From contig JAUPFV010000001.1 in the NCBI GenBank assembly GCA_036936605.1, forward strand, positions 344,421,081 to 344,485,080: a stretch of DNA of 64,000 bases, given 5' to 3'. Positions within the stretch are counted from its first letter, which is position 1; each line of letters opens with the position of its first letter. The DNA is from Limnanthes douglasii subsp. nivea (taxonomy: Eukaryota > Streptophyta > Magnoliopsida > Brassicales > Limnanthaceae). The position numbers and the translations under genes are program-made. This document shows, piece after piece, positions 60,503 to 64,000 of the stretch. Below the pieces are notes generated by a model. That model did not search any database. It saw only the letters and a program-made list of their open reading frames with translations, and was not told the DNA's origin.

Positions 60503-63051
60503 TTAAACTGGAACATCACAAGTCCTCCGGTTATGGCCTCATTTCGAACATCGGCCACACCTCAACTTCTTGGTTGAGATTTCTCCTCTAGAAGGGATTC
60601 GCTTTTTCTTAGGCCTTCCGGAGCGTCTCTTAACGTTCGGAGGCAAAACTTCAACAAAATAAGGATCGTTAGCGCTGGACCCTTTGCCAAAATCAGTTAT
60701 AGCTGATATGCTGAAAGAGTAACTTTCCCTGTAATTCTTAACCGTAAAGAAGGGTTCTATTACAGTCAATGGATCTTGGTCGGTGTATTGTAATGCCGCT
60801 AGAGCATGAGCACATGGAAAACAATCTTGTTGCCATGATCCGCATGAACATTTGAAATCCAACAGATTAACAACAGCCACAGGATTCGAAAAGACTTCGA
60901 ACATGGCGGAAGAGGACTTACGTACTACCCAACTTCGGTACATGTCAACATTCTGCTTTAGCTTCTTCTCGTACTCGAGAACCAAATTAGTACTCCAGGT
61001 GAGACCTTCTTCGTATCTCCGTGAAACTTGAGTCATAAGCAAGACTCTAATCCAATCAATAAACTCAACAATTGGTAAGCCGCAATATTTTTTAATCTGA
61101 TTGTTAAACGATCCAGCTGCGGTAGAAGCCATAGAGCCGTATCGCTTCCCTTTTACGTAAGCCTGCGCATACTTTTCAGGGGGTAAATTTGCAAGAAAAT
61201 CACTCATTCTCTCACCACCTTCACATAGAAAACCTGTTAGTATATCTTTAAAAAGCTCTTGACTCGGAGCATAAGCAAGACGGTGGAAGAAACTCAACAT
61301 CTTTTTTTTATACTCCTTGTTAGTATGTTCCAGTTTGGCTTTCAAATTCTGCATGAGATGGAAATAATAGTACGCATGATAGCATTTTGGATACAAGACA
61401 GAAACAACATTAACAATACCAGAATGACGGTCTGAAATAAATGTGATCTGCCGATCCAGCAAATGTGGTTTCAAACACCCCAAAAACCACATCCAATTGT
61501 CCCAATCTTCAATGCTAACTACACCAACAGCAACAGGGAATAGTCCTGGAAAAAGGAAGATCAAATGAACACTACAACAATATGCAAACGTGTAAAAATT
61601 GTAAACAATTCGCATGCTGTCCTGGAACAATTCGCAGCTTTCCATGCGAATTATGTATGCCATTTTAATTGCTCATACAAACAATTCGCAGCTTGTCATG
61701 CGAATTGTTTGTGACAACTTTAAATAATACCTAACTCAAGTTGCGATGTAAGTACAGTTTACTCAGATAATACCTAATTCGCAGCCTCAAATGCGAAATG
61801 TGAGGATCAAAATACTGCTTAATTCGCATCACCTGATGCGAATTGTATGAGCATTTTCACACAAAAACATCATTCAGATTAACTAGATAAATGTAACTAA
61901 CCGTTGTTTCCGTCCTTTGCTACAGCAGTGAGCAATGTACCCTTGTACTTGCCATATAAGTGGGTTCCATCGACAAACAACATTGGACGGCATGAATGAA
62001 AACCACTAAGGGACGAACCGAATGCTACAAAACAGCGCTTGAATCGGTTTCCAGCTGACAACTCCAACTGGCAGTCTGAAGTAATATCCCAGCTCTTCAA
62101 GCGTTTGAAGTATCCGCTTAGTAAACTAAAAGAACTTGAACTATCTCCAAAAACTCCCCTCCTAGCCTTCACTAAAGCATTCCATGACAAACGATAAGAG
62201 ATGTCAAGACTGTAATCTTGTTTGACAGTCGATTGTATGGTTTTGGCTGTCAACGAATGGCAGGTCCGGAGAGAATCCTGAATTTCCTCTGCAATCAAAT
62301 CTGATGTCAAATGCCTGTGCCGCTTATGCTTATGCTTCTGGGAGAAAACATGACTGCAAGTATGGTACGGGACATACTTCTTGATCGTCATAAGGCCGCT
62401 GCTTGAGTCAATAGATGCATAAACCCTCCATTTGCACCCGCTTGTGAGCTTATTTTCACAATAAGCAGTGATCTTATTTGTTGTGTTGTGCAGGTATTTG
62501 AAAGAAAAACCATGCTCTAACGCAAACTTGCACAAAGATACCCTCAGATCAGCAGCACCTTCTTCAAAAGCTTGACCCGCTCCTGTAATAGCATCAGCCC
62601 AACCAGCAGTAGCAAGTTGTTTTTTCCTCTGATCAGAATTAAATAAACCATTACTACTCTACCCGCTAACTAGTTGATCAAGAGATGGTTCTCCCAAAAT
62701 CAAGCTACGCTCTTTACGCTTTACACCACAATCCTTACCACCTGAGCTCTTATCAACAGAACTTTTATTACCAGAACCCTTATCGAAGACGTGTTGTTCT
62801 ATGAGAAAACTAACCCGTTTTAAACGCTCCAAATCAAGATATAACACCAACCCAACAAAATCATTCTGGTTATTAAAGAAACAATTATTGCGATCCCCGC
62901 AGGAGTAAGTAATTAGGTAGTCACCTGTGGCAAGCTTCTCCCATGTGTTCTCTACATAAGCTTGGATACTTTCGAAGCTTTCAAACTCCGTGAAAGGCAA
63001 AATTTCAGTTTGGTGACCATATTTAAAAATACAAACTCGTGATTTAGACAT
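60503..63051 (-). pseudogene. Mutator-type transposase (mudrA-like) of the MULE, two nonsense changes
   Basis: The transposase cuts and joins the element ends. Exon 1 is 63051-61902 and exon 2 is 61545-60503, separated by a 356-bp GT-AG intron. The N-terminal part (MSKSRVCIFKYG) precedes the Mutator DNA-binding domain (ADLRVSLCKFALEHGF to YHTCSH). The catalytic region has FVDGTHLYGKYKG and ISDRHSGIVNV, then CYHAYYYFHLMQNL. A SWIM zinc finger follows (CSCGSWQQDCFPCAHALAAL, ~60830-60780). The C-terminus is basic (GRPKKKRIPSRG) with a CCHC knuckle. TAG at 62659-62661 cuts exon 1. TGA at 60539-60541 falls on the second Cys of the knuckle (CSK-stop-GHNRRTC). It is probably inactive unless read through. 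Confidence 0.85.
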
Positions 63052-63072
63052 CTCTTACCTTGGACAATACAA

Positions 63073-63354
63073 GTTATTTGTTATTATCACAAAAACTAGG
63101 TGCAAATTATTTACTATCGCATCAAACAATTCGCATCCTATCTTGCGAATTGTGTATACCTACAACGAGCTATTCGCATCTTGTCCTGATATTTGTAGGT
63201 AAAAAAAGTCATGATATTTGTTATTAGTCACAAAAACTATGTGAAAATTATTTTCTACTGCATCAAACAATTCGCATCCTATCTTGCGAATTGTGTATAT
63301 CTACATAGAGCTATTCGCATCCTGTCCTGATATTTCTATGTAAAAAAGGTCCTG
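63073..63354. repeat. 141-bp tandem duplication upstream of the transposase
   Basis: Units begin at about 63073 and 63214 (ATTTGTTATTAKTCACAAAA). Each has a palindrome (TTCGCATCCTATCTTGCGAA), a half site and CCTGATATTT. They differ at about 10-15 positions. They lie in the leader or promoter of the minus-strand transposase. Confidence 0.85.
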
Positions 63355-63879
63355 ATATTTGTTTCGAAATACAATACTCTAATTGACCTAAAAACTCGTA
63401 ATCTACACATTCAAGACAAAACTAAAGCACTACCAAATTAGAATATAACATCAGAAAACAAGGACATAACTATATAACGAACAATATTAACTAAACAATA
63501 ACAGATCACTATAACCAAAAAAAACATAGAAAAGCTCGAAATCAGGCAATGGCATCTAAAAACAGTAGAATAGAACATATTCCAACAGAGAAAACGAATA
63601 AAAAACTTCGAAATCGGTAGGTAATTACCTAAAAAGCTCGCAACACGATTACTTGTAAGCTATAAGCTTCCAAAAAGCAACGATCAACTCCTGTACGTAT
63701 AAAACAGAGGTTAGACAGGTCTAACACAACAATCTACATAAAGAAACAAACCTTTAGCAGCTTCCGATCACCGGAAAATGTGATTTCAACCGGTCTCGTG
63801 GTGGTTGGTAGGGTTAGGTGGTTAGAGCGGCTAACAAATTCAAATCTTCAAAAAGCTATAAAAAATAGAAAGAAAACAG

Positions 63880-64000
63880 AAAATTATGTTTATATAGTGG
63901 GTTAAGGGTAGTTAGGGTATTAAAATAATATTAGGTTGTAAGTGACAATAAGGTAGTTGAGTTGGGTATTAAGTAACAATTGATCAAACCTTGGGTGGTA
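63880..64000. repeat. right terminal inverted repeat region of the MULE (incomplete)
   Basis: The reverse complement of the window end reads TTGTTACTTAATACCCA and further ATACCC words, matching the left end from about 52285. The outermost ~50 bp should lie just beyond position 64000. Confidence 0.75.

Larger units (their letters stand above)
52948..63335. repeat. dispersed TTCGCA/TGCGAA motif family of the MULE
   Basis: About sixty TTCGCA or TGCGAA sites were counted by eye. They cluster at 52950-53093, 54903-55132, 56078-56194, 57213-57286, 58233-58499, 58929-59128, 60046-60381, 61609-61842 and 63130-63319. Many pair as ~24-bp palindromes, e.g. TTCGCAGCTTAAGCTGCGAA (56078-56097), with others at 53074, 55113, 57267, 58307, 58434, 58479, 61631, 61685, 61823, 63130 and 63271. 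All lie in introns, UTRs or between genes. A base-composition estimate gives about five by chance. Confidence 0.9.
52240..64000. mobile_element. ULP-carrying Mutator-like element (MULE), nearly complete
   Basis: The left end starts near 52240 (GAGAAAAGTACCTGAAAATACCC) exactly where the ankyrin-PGG homology stops. TGTTACTTAATACCCA (left ~52302) recurs inverted near 63963-63978, with matching flanks, so the ends are inverted repeats; the last ~50 bp on the right lie outside the window. Inside are a ULP1-like gene (+), a small gene (+) and a Mutator-type transposase (-). Plant MULEs with ULP1-like genes are known (Kaonashi group). Each gene carries stops except the small one. The element also holds about sixty TTCGCA motifs. 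Confidence 0.85.

Overview
This is nuclear DNA of a flowering plant, most likely a eudicot. The evidence is A+T-rich sequence, GT-AG introns, plant-type LTR retrotransposons of the Ty3/Tat (Retand/Ogre-like) and Ty1/copia groups, a Mutator-like transposon (MULE) carrying a ULP1-type protease gene, and an ankyrin-PGG membrane-protein gene found in plant families. The genus cannot be read from the sequence. All identifications come from reading motifs and comparing copies within the window; no database search was run.

Layout. 1-3918: 3' part of a Tat/Retand-like element with an antisense gene and a 3' LTR. 3919-~7257: degraded minus-strand copia (Copia-B copy 1), whose LTR was hit by the preceding element. 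7504-14942: ankyrin-PGG gene split in exon 1 by a very young copia, Copia-A (7607-12871, 5-bp target duplication). 15268-19236: older defective relative of Copia-A. 19560-24446: copia scrap, an inverted LTR fragment and a minus-strand Tat element. 25915-~40010: old Tat element broken by a young 10.3-kb Tat/Retand element (27141-37450, target duplication CCTAC). 41450-49320: remnants of two more Tat elements and two copias. ~49740-52239: second copy of Copia-B joined to a 3' fragment of the ankyrin-PGG gene, a rearranged duplicate of the 4-15 kb locus. ~52240-64000: nearly all of an ~11.8-kb MULE. It carries a multi-exon ULP1-like gene (+), a small gene (+), a transposase gene (-) and terminal inverted repeats; its right tip lies just outside the window.

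The only ordinary host gene is the ankyrin-PGG gene; everything else is mobile DNA. Two patterns stand out. First, in all four Tat copies where the PRO-RT junction survives there is a UAG codon in the gag-pro frame, followed by CAA or CAG and then a pyrimidine-rich codon. Three of the four match the tobamovirus-type leaky-stop context exactly, suggesting that RT/INT is made by readthrough. Second, the MULE holds about sixty copies of a short TTCGCA/TGCGAA motif, many as ~24-bp palindromes. As far as I can see they lie only in introns, UTRs and intergenic parts of the element, and are rare elsewhere in the window.

Several genes in the MULE and in the retroelements carry in-frame stops or frameshifts, so most look inactive in this copy.
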